From positions 1-5,583 of the forward strand of contig JBKKBM010000234.1 of assembly GCA_046714215.1 (NCBI GenBank): 5,583 bases of DNA, written 5' to 3'. Shown here in pieces: positions 1 to 5,493 of the stretch. The translations under genes and the position numbers were made by a program. The notes beneath the pieces were generated by a model. That model was given only the letters and a program-made list of their open reading frames with translations, did no database searches and was not told the DNA's origin. Each line of letters starts with the position of its first letter. Positions within the stretch are counted from its first letter, which is position 1. Source of the DNA: DATLCI01 sp046714215. GTDB taxonomy: Bacteria; Acidobacteriota; Terriglobia; Terriglobales; Acidobacteriaceae.

Positions 1-151
1 ATTGATGGTGAAACCGATGAACACCGCCGACCTGTTGCGCCAGATCGAAGTGCTGCTTATCTCCCATGAGGACGCCAAGCAGAAGCGCGCCAAGGCGGTG
101 AAGTCGCCGTCGCCGCGCTCCAGCAAAGCCGCTTCGCGCCAAGCCAGCTAG
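1..151 (+). CDS. Probable response-regulator receiver protein, C-terminal fragment (5' end outside window)
   Basis: Frame 2 is open from the left edge to a TAG at 149-151 and gives 49 residues. The fragment begins LMVKPMNTADLLRQIEVLL, which matches the end of a CheY-like receiver domain: the conserved Lys-Pro of strand beta5 followed by amphipathic helix alpha5. By family knowledge this Lys contacts the phosphorylated Asp, which would lie left of the window. After alpha5 there is no room for a DNA-binding domain, only a roughly 30-residue tail rich in Lys, Arg, Ser and Ala. The protein may therefore be a single-domain regulator or the last receiver of a larger hybrid protein. The gene converges on the zinc-ribbon gene and shares the terminator at 170-199 with it. 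The identification rests on one short motif and helix, so another protein with a similar C-terminus is possible. Confidence 0.6.
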   Translation, partial: LMVKPMNTADLLRQIEVLLISHEDAKQKRAKAVKSPSPRSSKAASRQAS

Positions 152-169
152 TTCGCGAAAGTAAAACGA

Positions 170-199
170 AAACGGGCTCCGCCGCAGCGGAGCCCGTTT
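170..199. terminator. Bidirectional intrinsic terminator between convergent genes
   Basis: There is a perfect 13-bp stem, AAACGGGCTCCGC at 170-182 paired with 187-199, closed by a CGCA tetraloop. On the + strand it is followed by CATTTTGGG. On the - strand it is followed by TTTTCGTTTTAC (the complement of 158-169 region bases), so T-rich tracts flank it on both sides. It lies 18 bases after the stop of the left-hand + gene and 75 bases after the stop of the - strand zinc-ribbon gene, as expected for a shared terminator. A second, weaker hairpin (7-bp stem, 218-224 with 241-247) lies between it and the zinc-ribbon stop codon. Confidence 0.85.
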
Positions 200-274
200 C
201 ATTTTGGGAATCTGATGCGCGGACGCAGGCAAGAACGGAGGTCCGCGGGTTTGGGCGGGGAACCGAAGCTACCC

Positions 275-592
275 CTAAGCTGTGGCGACTGAGGTCCGCT
301 TCTGCTGGAAGCACTCCCGGCACAGCACCGGACGCCCTTGCGTCGGCTTGAAGGGCACGGTAGTTTCCTTGCCGCAGGCCGAGCAGTTGGTGCGCGTCTC
401 TACTTTTGCGTGGAAGCCGCCGCGCCCTCCGGCGCCAGCGCCGTGCGAGGTAGCCCGTTGCGCTTTGCAGTTCTTGCAGCGCTTAGGTTCATTCTTAAAC
501 TGCTTGTCGTGGAAGAAGAGTTGTTCGCCCGCGGTAAAAACGAAGTCCTGGCCGCAATCAACACACTTGAGACTCTTGTCTTGGAATTCCAT
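275..592 (-). CDS. Small double zinc-ribbon protein (CxxC-x17-CxxC family)
   Basis: This is a 105-residue protein with eight cysteines in four CxxC pairs. The N-terminal ribbon uses C10-x2-C13 and C39-x2-C42 around an aromatic-rich strand region (DFVF, LFFHD), and resembles the 'probable zinc-ribbon domain' family. A Gly/Ala/His-rich linker (about 50-62) follows. The C-terminal module is C70-x2-C73, exactly 17 residues, then C91-x2-C94, the signature of the CxxC-x17-CxxC domain. Each module should bind one zinc. The family is thought to bind nucleic acid or act as a small cytoplasmic adaptor, but no precise function is established. There is no signal peptide or membrane segment. The ATG at 590-592 is preceded by an AGGGTGGG stretch (596-603), a modest ribosome binding site placed close to the start. 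The leader back to the rpsU terminator is about 190 bases, so the gene probably has its own promoter. Confidence 0.9.
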   Translation of the reverse strand: MEFQDKSLKCVDCGQDFVFTAGEQLFFHDKQFKNEPKRCKNCKAQRATSHGAGAGGRGGFHAKVETRTNCSACGKETTVPFKPTQGRPVLCRECFQQKRTSVATA

Positions 593-783
593 GTTCCCAC
601 CCTGGGATTACCGGGTTCGATCTTCAGGCGGCGGCGTTCACACCCGGAGGTGAACAATCACGCCTTCGCCCGGAAGTACTAGCCTGGTTCTCGTGTCCCT
701 TTCCCTGACTCGGCCCTCCATCCTCCGCGTGAAAGGCCACGTGGATGGACCCAACAAACCCATGATTACGGTATGAAAATGGG

Positions 784-818
784 AACGGGCGGCATTCTAT
801 GTTGGAATGCCGCCCGTT
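784..818 (-). terminator. Intrinsic terminator of rpsU
   Basis: A perfect 14-bp stem pairs 784-797 with 805-818 around a 7-nt loop. It starts 22 bases after the rpsU stop codon. On the - strand the stem is followed by CCCATTTTCATA, a short T-rich tract. It separates rpsU from the zinc-ribbon gene. The outer stem sequence AACGGGC is shared with the terminator at 170-199. Confidence 0.8.
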
Positions 819-840
819 TCAAGCTAAATTGTGGAAAACC

Positions 841-1038
841 TTAATCGGCCTCTTTGCGGGCCTTTTTACGGTTCCGCTTACGTGCCAGAGCCGCTTTTAC
901 CCGCTTCTTTTCGCCCGGTTTCAGGTAGAAGGAGTGTCGCTTTACTTCCTTGATGATGTCCTCGGTCTGGACCTTGCGTTTGAAACGGCGCAGGGCATTC
1001 TCTAACGGTTCGCCCTCTTGTACTTTGACTTCTGCCAA
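841..1038 (-). CDS. rpsU: 30S ribosomal protein S21
   Basis: This 65-residue, strongly basic protein carries the full S21 pattern: an EGEPLENALRRFKRKVQ segment near the N-terminus, then IIKEVKRHSFYLKPGEKK, then a Lys/Arg-rich C-terminal helix. S21 binds the 30S platform near the anti-Shine-Dalgarno end of 16S rRNA and supports initiation. The length is typical of non-proteobacterial S21 and slightly shorter than the 71-residue E. coli protein. The start is TTG (1036-1038), giving (f)M-AEVKV. An in-frame TAA lies seven codons upstream and no ATG or GTG lies between, and a GGGGGTG ribosome binding site (1046-1052) sits 7 bases away. A terminator follows at 784-818. The 70-base gap after the DUF1223 stop contains a possible promoter, so rpsU may be transcribed alone or with read-through from the receptor unit. 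Confidence 0.97.
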   Translation of the reverse strand: MAEVKVQEGEPLENALRRFKRKVQTEDIIKEVKRHSFYLKPGEKKRVKAALARKRNRKKARKEAD

Positions 1039-1077
1039 TGAAATACACCCCCAGCCTTATCCTGATTGGACTCTTCT

Positions 1078-1106
1078 AGTTTTTCAGGTTTAGGCGTTGC
1101 CGTCAA
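1078..1106 (-). promoter_or_regulatory. Candidate promoter for rpsU
   Basis: On the - strand, TTGACG (1101-1106, five of six bases of the -35 consensus) is followed after 17 bases by AAAACT (1078-1083), a poor -10 with three of six matches. It overlaps the end of the DUF1223 gene and would give a leader of about 30 bases with the rpsU ribosome binding site inside it. The position is sensible but the -10 is weak, so this is only a candidate. Confidence 0.3.
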
Positions 1107-1107
1107 A

Positions 1108-1917
1108 CTAGCGCAAAGGGATGCTGGCCGCGCCCAGGATGGCGCGATCGCGTTCGTCCTGCAGTAGCAGCACGGCGCGTAGATCCTGGACTTTCCATTG
1201 CTTATCGAGTTGCAGCTCCGTCTGGTGGTGATAGGTCTGGCCGACCCGGGCCACGCCGGCCAACTTCACCAGGCGGACCACCGCGGTATGTTGCAGCTGC
1301 CTGCCCTGATTCTCACCGGAGCGCACGTCAGAGGCGAGGTTGTTCTCGGTCAACAGGAGCCATACGCTGGCATTGCCCCGGGTACCCGGCAAGTTGCTGA
1401 CGTCAGCCTGGACGTCGGCCTGGATCTGGATCCGCGCGGGACTGATCTGCTTGACGGCGAGAGAGACGGGAGCTTTTTCTCGCGCTGCCGCCGCACCAAT
1501 CGCAGCCCGAGCCTTCCGTTCGTCGTTGCCGACGAACTCATCGCGGCCGTCTACCACCATCTGCGGGGTATAGATCTGGTCGCTGGAAAAGGTGCCAGCA
1601 TATTGCTGCTGGCGGCGGGTGAACTCGGGGGAAGAAAAACGGTCTTTCCATCCCAGGCGGTCCCAGTAGTCCACATGCCAGCCGAGGGCGATGATCTCCG
1701 TGCCCTTGAGCGCGGGTTCCGCCTCCAAGCGGCGCAGCAACGCATCCGCCGGCGGACAACTGGAGCAGCCTTCCGAGGTGAACAACTCCACCACCACCGG
1801 ACCCTGGGCAACGCGGGCCGGCGGCACCTGGGCAGAGGAGGTCTGCGCCACGCGCGAGACCGCCAACGCAACGAATGCCAGAAGTACGGCGGCCAGGACG
1901 GAGACGCGGAACATCAT
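1108..1917 (-). CDS. DUF1223 secreted thioredoxin-like protein
   Basis: The 269-residue protein matches the DUF1223 family in length and landmarks. Residues 1-30 form a signal peptide (MMFR, a hydrophobic core of about 17 residues, then TSSAQ), so it should be periplasmic. The mature part opens with VVVELFTSEGCSSCPPAD: a beta strand running into the active-site-like C51-S-S-C54 followed by PPAD. WHVDYWDRLGWKDRF (81-95) is a family hallmark, and IYTPQMVVDG (116-125) contains the TP that corresponds to the thioredoxin cis-proline. The remainder, about 145-269, is a beta-rich domain with no motif I recognise. The family adopts a thioredoxin-like fold, but its substrate is unknown; thiol-disulfide exchange or metal binding are the obvious options. 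It lies 63 bases after the receptor stop with no terminator between. Ribosome binding is weak (only TAGG directly before tandem ATG codons at 1912-1917), so translation may depend on read-through from the receptor message. Confidence 0.9.
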   Translation of the reverse strand: MMFRVSVLAAVLLAFVALAVSRVAQTSSAQVPPARVAQGPVVVELFTSEGCSSCPPADALLRRLEAEPALKGTEIIALGWHVDYWDRLGWKDRFSSPEFTRRQQQYAGTFSSDQIYTPQMVVDGRDEFVGNDERKARAAIGAAAAREKAPVSLAVKQISPARIQIQADVQADVSNLPGTRGNASVWLLLTENNLASDVRSGENQGRQLQHTAVVRLVKLAGVARVGQTYHHQTELQLDKQWKVQDLRAVLLLQDERDRAILGAASIPLR

Positions 1918-1980
1918 CCTACGTAGATGTATTGGCAGGGAAAAAGTTGCGGAGAAGTTTTAGGCGCTGGAAACGGTGCT

Positions 1981-4900
1981 CTAAAACTTCAGCCGCAGGG
2001 CGAACTGGATCTGCCGGGGCGCGTACGCATTCGACGGCTGCAAGAACGTGGCTTGCTTCTGAAAGTATGCCGGGTAATGCGTGTTGTTGACCATGGTGTC
2101 GATGGGTTGGAAGGTGGCGGCAATGTTGGCGAAGCCGTCGTCGTTGGCCGTGACCCGCTTGTTGGCGCGGTTGAAGACGTTGAAGCTCTCTATGCTGGCT
2201 TCCAGCCGCCAACGCTCGGTGATGTAAAAGCGGCGAGTGATGCGCGTGTCGGTGGAGATGTAATTCGGTCCGGTATATGCATTGCGCGCGGCCCCGGGCA
2301 GGCGGTCGTTGTCGATGTTGCCGTCGCGGTTGGAGTCGCCCTGGATGCGCGCGTTCACCGGGCGTCCGCTGCCTGCGGTCATCACGCCGGAGAAACGCCA
2401 CTCATTGAAGATGCGCCGCAGGTGGGGATGATCGCGATGAAAGGGCTTAGGGTCGGCAGAGAAGGACAGCACGAAGCGATGGCGCTGATCGGTGGAGCTT
2501 ACGCCGCGCTCGGCCGCCGCGTTGGCTGCGTTCTCCACTTGAGCGGGCCGTCCGGCGACGAGCGCGTCCTGGCCGGTATCGACCGCGCGGGCCCAGGTGT
2601 AAGCCATGCGGAAGTAGAAGCCGTCGGTCATGCGCCGCTTCGCGGAGACGGTGAAGCCGTGATAGGTGCTGGATGCCGCACTCTCAAAGCTGGTGATGGA
2701 GCCAAGCGCGGAGATGGGCCGGGCCAGCGGATCGATGCACGGCGGGAACGGACACTCGATGCTGGGGGTGAAGCGCCACGCGGAGAACGAATTCACGTTG
2801 TAGTAGTCGCCGGTGAAGGTGGTGCCATCGTCGGCGAAGACGGGATAACTCAGCTCCTCAGGCGACGGCAGGTTCACATCACGGGCGCGGATCAAGTGCC
2901 GGCCGGCGACAAACAGATATGCGATGCCGATGGCCGTCCGCTGTGCGACTTCTTTTTCCATGGTCAGGCTGGCTTGTTGCACGTAGGGGATCTGGAAGTT
3001 GCGGTCGAAGCTGGAGATCTCGCGTTCAATGAAGCCACTGACGTTGGCGGGCGCCGTGCACGTCAACGCCGAAGCCGCACACGCGACCAGCGGATTGGGA
3101 TACACGGGAAACACCTGCTGGGCAAAAAAGTTGGTGTTGCTGAGAAAGAGGTGGCTGCGCGCGAGGCCGTTCTCTGTTTCCACCACCGAGTTGTAGATCT
3201 GCGGGATGCGGGTATAGAAGATGCCAAAGCCTCCGCGGAGGACCAGCGGCCGGTCGGGATTAAAGAATGACGCGGCTATTCCGATGCGCGGCGCAAAATT
3301 GTTGTAGTCGTGCGGGACTTTTCCGGAATCCGGCCAGAGCGGATTGGTCTGCATGCGGTCACTGCGAAAAGTCTGCCGGTCATAGCGGACGCCAAAACTC
3401 AAAGCGAAGCGATTCGACACGCGCATGGTGTCCTGCGCGAAGAAGGCGAACTCGTTGGTGTCGGGTTGGGCGATGGACTCGCCAAAATCCTGGATGTAGA
3501 AGCGGGGCACGGCATGCGCATACGCGCGCAAGGGCGAAATACGCAGGCCAAACGTCTGCGGCCGGAAGGTGAACGGGTTCACCCGGATGGTGTCAAAGAT
3601 GTATTGGCCGCCGAAGAGCAGAGGAAAGAAATTGCGGATGCGGGTGAGGCTGATGTCGGCGCCGAACTTCACGGAATGGCGTCGGCCCTCGAAGCCCAGA
3701 GTCTCTGTGAGGTGAATGCGTCGCTCGTTCGTGTTGCGCGGCAGGATGGCGGAGCGTCCGAAGCCGGCGATGACGTCGTCAATGGTGACGCGCACGGATT
3801 CGGAATTGGCGGCGCTGCGCTGCTGGTCGTGCGAGAACTGCGCCCGAACGATGTTGTTCCAGCGGGGGGCGAGTGCGCTGGTCAGCGCCAAGGACACGCT
3901 CTCCGTGGCCACCTGCTCTTCGCCGTTCTCGCTGGTGGCATGGTTGGTGATGGGACTTCCCGGATCAAAGAAAACATTGTTTTCCCCGTAGTAACGGGAG
4001 ACATTCAGCCGCGTGCTCAGGTAATGCTGTGGAGAGAGTGCGAAGTCGAGCTTGAGGAAACCGGTGTTGCCGAGCAGGGCCGAGCGGAACTGTCCGCCCA
4101 AGGCGGAGAGTTTGGCGGCGGTGGCGGTGACCAGGGCCTGGTCAGTGGCCTCATAGTCAGAGGGCTGCGCGACTAGCTGCGATTCGCCATTTTCGAACTG
4201 GACGACGGTGGGTACGTGGAAGATGTGCTGATCGAAGCCGGTAAAGAAAAATACTTTGTTGCGCTTGAACGGCCCGCCCAGGCTGAAGCCGAACTGGTTC
4301 TGTTGGTCAGGATACTTCTTGCGCACATAGCGATGCGAGGCCGCGGTGCGTCCGTCGCGCAGGTAATAGAAGAGGCTGCCGCGCAGATGATTACTTCCGG
4401 ATTTTGTGACGATATTGATGACCGCGCCGCCGGAACGTCCTAGCTCGGTGCCATAGGTGTTCGAGGAGACGCGGAACTCCTGCACGACTTCATTGCTGAA
4501 CTGGTAGGGCGCGCGATAGCGTCCGCGGGCCTGCGCGAAAAATCCGTTGTTGTTGTCGGTGCCGTCGACCAGGAAGCTGGTGTGGTAGCCGCGGACGCCG
4601 CCGAATGACAAATCGCCATTGCTGGAGGAGGTGAGTCCGCGCGGGTCAGGCGTGACCCCGGGCGTGAGCAAGGCGAGGTCAGTGAAGCGGCGTCCGTTGA
4701 GGGGGAGATCGTCGAGCGCGCGCAGGTCGATGACGTCTGAGACCGCGCTAGGCGAGGTCTCAACCAGCGGGGAACCGCCCTCGACGGTGACTGCCTCGGT
4801 GACCAAGCCGACCACGAGGACGATGGTCAGCTCCGCGCTGCCGCCAACGTCTACTTTGATCCGAGTGCGGCGCTGGGCGCGCATATTTTCCGCCGACGTA

Positions 4901-5118
4901 ACCAGTTCATATTCGCCGGGACGCAACAATTCAAAACTGAATTCGCCGTCGGCGGTGGTGGTGAGTTTGCGTTCGAATCCGGTCTCAGGCTGGCGCAGCA
5001 CGACTTCCGCGCCCGCAATGCGCGCTCCGGTAGAATCACTGACGCTGCCGCGCAAAGCTCCGGTGGAGGCGTCTTGCATCCAGGAAAAAGCAGCGATGAA
5101 AAGGACCAGCAGGGGCAT
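1981..5118 (-). CDS. Oar-like TonB-dependent outer-membrane receptor with carboxypeptidase-regulatory-like domain
   Basis: From the ATG at 5116-5118 this encodes 1045 residues, typical for acidobacterial Oar-like receptors. The order is: a signal peptide with hydrophobic core PLLVLFIAAFSW (1-17); a carboxypeptidase-D regulatory-like beta-sandwich (about 20-103), with GALRGSVSDSTGARIAGAEV and DGEFSFELLRPGEYEL; a plug domain (about 105-245) with LPLNGRRF (138-145), VDGTDNNN (184-191) and GGAVINIVTKSGSN (230-243); then a large beta-barrel ending FALRLKF, whose terminal Phe fits the outer-membrane insertion signal. Such receptors import or bind large substrates with energy from TonB; the ligand cannot be read from sequence. 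The only cysteines are C680-x6-C687 and C789-x4-C794, probably in surface loops. The frame stays open upstream to an ATG at 5245-5247 (1088 residues), but that start lacks a ribosome binding site and puts 43 odd residues, including a DVYVDVHVDVYVD repeat, before the signal peptide. GTG codons inside the repeat are other possible starts. Confidence 0.93.
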   Translation of the reverse strand: MPLLVLFIAAFSWMQDASTGALRGSVSDSTGARIAGAEVVLRQPETGFERKLTTTADGEFSFELLRPGEYELVTSAENMRAQRRTRIKVDVGGSAELTIVLVVGLVTEAVTVEGGSPLVETSPSAVSDVIDLRALDDLPLNGRRFTDLALLTPGVTPDPRGLTSSSNGDLSFGGVRGYHTSFLVDGTDNNNGFFAQARGRYRAPYQFSNEVVQEFRVSSNTYGTELGRSGGAVINIVTKSGSNHLRGSLFYYLRDGRTAASHRYVRKKYPDQQNQFGFSLGGPFKRNKVFFFTGFDQHIFHVPTVVQFENGESQLVAQPSDYEATDQALVTATAAKLSALGGQFRSALLGNTGFLKLDFALSPQHYLSTRLNVSRYYGENNVFFDPGSPITNHATSENGEEQVATESVSLALTSALAPRWNNIVRAQFSHDQQRSAANSESVRVTIDDVIAGFGRSAILPRNTNERRIHLTETLGFEGRRHSVKFGADISLTRIRNFFPLLFGGQYIFDTIRVNPFTFRPQTFGLRISPLRAYAHAVPRFYIQDFGESIAQPDTNEFAFFAQDTMRVSNRFALSFGVRYDRQTFRSDRMQTNPLWPDSGKVPHDYNNFAPRIGIAASFFNPDRPLVLRGGFGIFYTRIPQIYNSVVETENGLARSHLFLSNTNFFAQQVFPVYPNPLVACAASALTCTAPANVSGFIEREISSFDRNFQIPYVQQASLTMEKEVAQRTAIGIAYLFVAGRHLIRARDVNLPSPEELSYPVFADDGTTFTGDYYNVNSFSAWRFTPSIECPFPPCIDPLARPISALGSITSFESAASSTYHGFTVSAKRRMTDGFYFRMAYTWARAVDTGQDALVAGRPAQVENAANAAAERGVSSTDQRHRFVLSFSADPKPFHRDHPHLRRIFNEWRFSGVMTAGSGRPVNARIQGDSNRDGNIDNDRLPGAARNAYTGPNYISTDTRITRRFYITERWRLEASIESFNVFNRANKRVTANDDGFANIAATFQPIDTMVNNTHYPAYFQKQATFLQPSNAYAPRQIQFALRLKF

Positions 5119-5166
5119 AGCGCACCCATCGACGTAGACATCAACATGCACATCAACGTACACATC
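5119..5166 (-). repeat. 12-nt tandem repeat directly before the receptor start
   Basis: On the - strand four 12-base units run end to end up to the receptor ATG: GATGTGTACGTT (5155-5166), GATGTGCATGTT (5143-5154), GATGTCTACGTC (5131-5142) and a degenerate GATGGGTGCGCT (5119-5130). The first three differ from each other at two to four positions. In the receptor frame they read DVYV-DVHV-DVYV-DGCA; in another frame they supply a run of ATG codons. Either this is the 5' leader of the message or a short N-terminal extension. Confidence 0.75.
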
Positions 5167-5167
5167 G

Positions 5168-5173
5168 CTTATA
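5168..5173 (-). promoter_or_regulatory. Candidate -10 box for the receptor gene
   Basis: TATAAG on the - strand matches five of six bases of TATAAT and lies immediately upstream of the 12-nt repeats. No acceptable -35 box is present 16-18 bases further upstream (CTCTGG at 17). A second -10-like TAAAAT lies at 5204-5209, also without a -35. If TATAAG is used, transcription would begin near 5161 and the leader would consist almost wholly of the repeat array. Confidence 0.22.
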
Positions 5174-5212
5174 CCGATTTGAGATAAGAACCAGAGAGGG
5201 AAGATTTTATTG

Positions 5213-5246
5213 TTCGGAATTCCGGAAATGTGAGCAAATTTGCTCA
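5213..5246. promoter_or_regulatory. Palindrome cluster, possible operator in the divergent intergenic region
   Basis: TGAGCAAATTTGCTCA (5231-5246) is a perfect 16-bp palindrome. CGGAATTCCG (5215-5224) is a perfect 10-bp palindrome, and it overlaps TTCCGGAA (5220-5227), another perfect one. The centres of the first two are 19 bp apart, close to two helical turns. They lie about 95-130 bases upstream of the preferred receptor start, where a dimeric regulator could bind. No specific regulator family is recognised; the 16-bp palindrome alone also coincides with the alternative upstream ATG. Confidence 0.4.
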
Positions 5247-5265
5247 TGGAGAGCAGAACCGACTA

Positions 5266-5446
5266 AACCACGAAGGAACAAAGGGCACGAAGGAGAAACA
5301 AAGGTGGCAGAACGAAGCTGCAAGAGGCAACGAAATGATTCGGGGTGTTTCGTTCGACCGAGGGTCGGGGCCAAGCTTTGATACGTCCGCGAGAAGAACT
5401 GTTCGACCTCAAGGTTTCCTTCGTGGCCTTTGTGTCCTTCGTGGTT
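5266..5446. repeat. Inverted pair of CCACGAAGG-type nonamer repeats
   Basis: The left arm (5266-5299) and the reverse complement of the right arm (5414-5446) are near-identical over about 33 bases, differing by a 1-base deletion, one substitution and a 2-base insertion in the left arm. Each arm is three 9-base units, CCACGAAGG / ACACAAAGG / CCACGAAGG. This is a known type of dispersed intergenic repeat in Acidobacteriota and other environmental genomes, and its spurious translation gives the familiar NHEGHKGHEG peptide. The arms enclose 114 bases that contain a small hairpin (7-bp stem, 329-335 and 348-354 counted from 5000) and no gene. No transposase or target-site duplication is visible. 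Confidence 0.8.
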
Positions 5447-5476
5447 CGATGGCTTTTCCTGATTCGCAGGCGAACG

Positions 5477-5485
5477 TGTTATTTT
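5477..5485 (+). promoter_or_regulatory. Candidate extended -10 promoter for the carbonic anhydrase-like gene
   Basis: TGTTATTTT is an extended -10 arrangement (TG, one base, then TATTTT with four of six consensus matches). It ends 8 bases before the ATG at 5494. Transcription would start near 5492, giving a leaderless or nearly leaderless message; consistent with that, no Shine-Dalgarno sequence precedes the ATG. No good -35 box is visible. Confidence 0.3.
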
Positions 5486-5493
5486 CAAAGCCA

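Noticed and set aside
601..640. GGTTCGATC resembling a tRNA T-loop
   Set aside because: The flanking bases do not form a T-stem, and no anticodon or acceptor arms are present.
638..763. A 41-codon open frame on the - strand between rpsU and the zinc-ribbon gene
   Set aside because: No ribosome binding site, no recognisable motif, and a composition like neighbouring non-coding sequence.
1198..1926. A 242-codon open frame on the + strand opposite the DUF1223 gene
   Set aside because: Antisense shadow; the - strand protein carries the signal peptide and all DUF1223 landmarks.
1927..3270. A 447-codon open frame on the + strand opposite the receptor gene
   Set aside because: Its translation shows no recognisable domain, while the - strand frame has clear receptor motifs throughout. 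High GC and codon bias readily open the complementary frame.
3310..4176. A 288-codon open frame on the + strand opposite the receptor gene
   Set aside because: Antisense shadow of the receptor barrel, with no family-like motifs.
5127..5166. CRISPR-like short repeats before the receptor gene
   Set aside because: The units are 12 bases with no spacers and are imperfect tandem copies, so this is a microsatellite-type array and not a CRISPR.
5119..5247. A 43-residue N-terminal extension of the receptor starting at the ATG at 5245-5247
   Set aside because: There is no ribosome binding site, the start lies inside a perfect palindrome, and the extension would place a repeat-encoded acidic/aromatic segment before the signal peptide. 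It is kept only as an alternative start.
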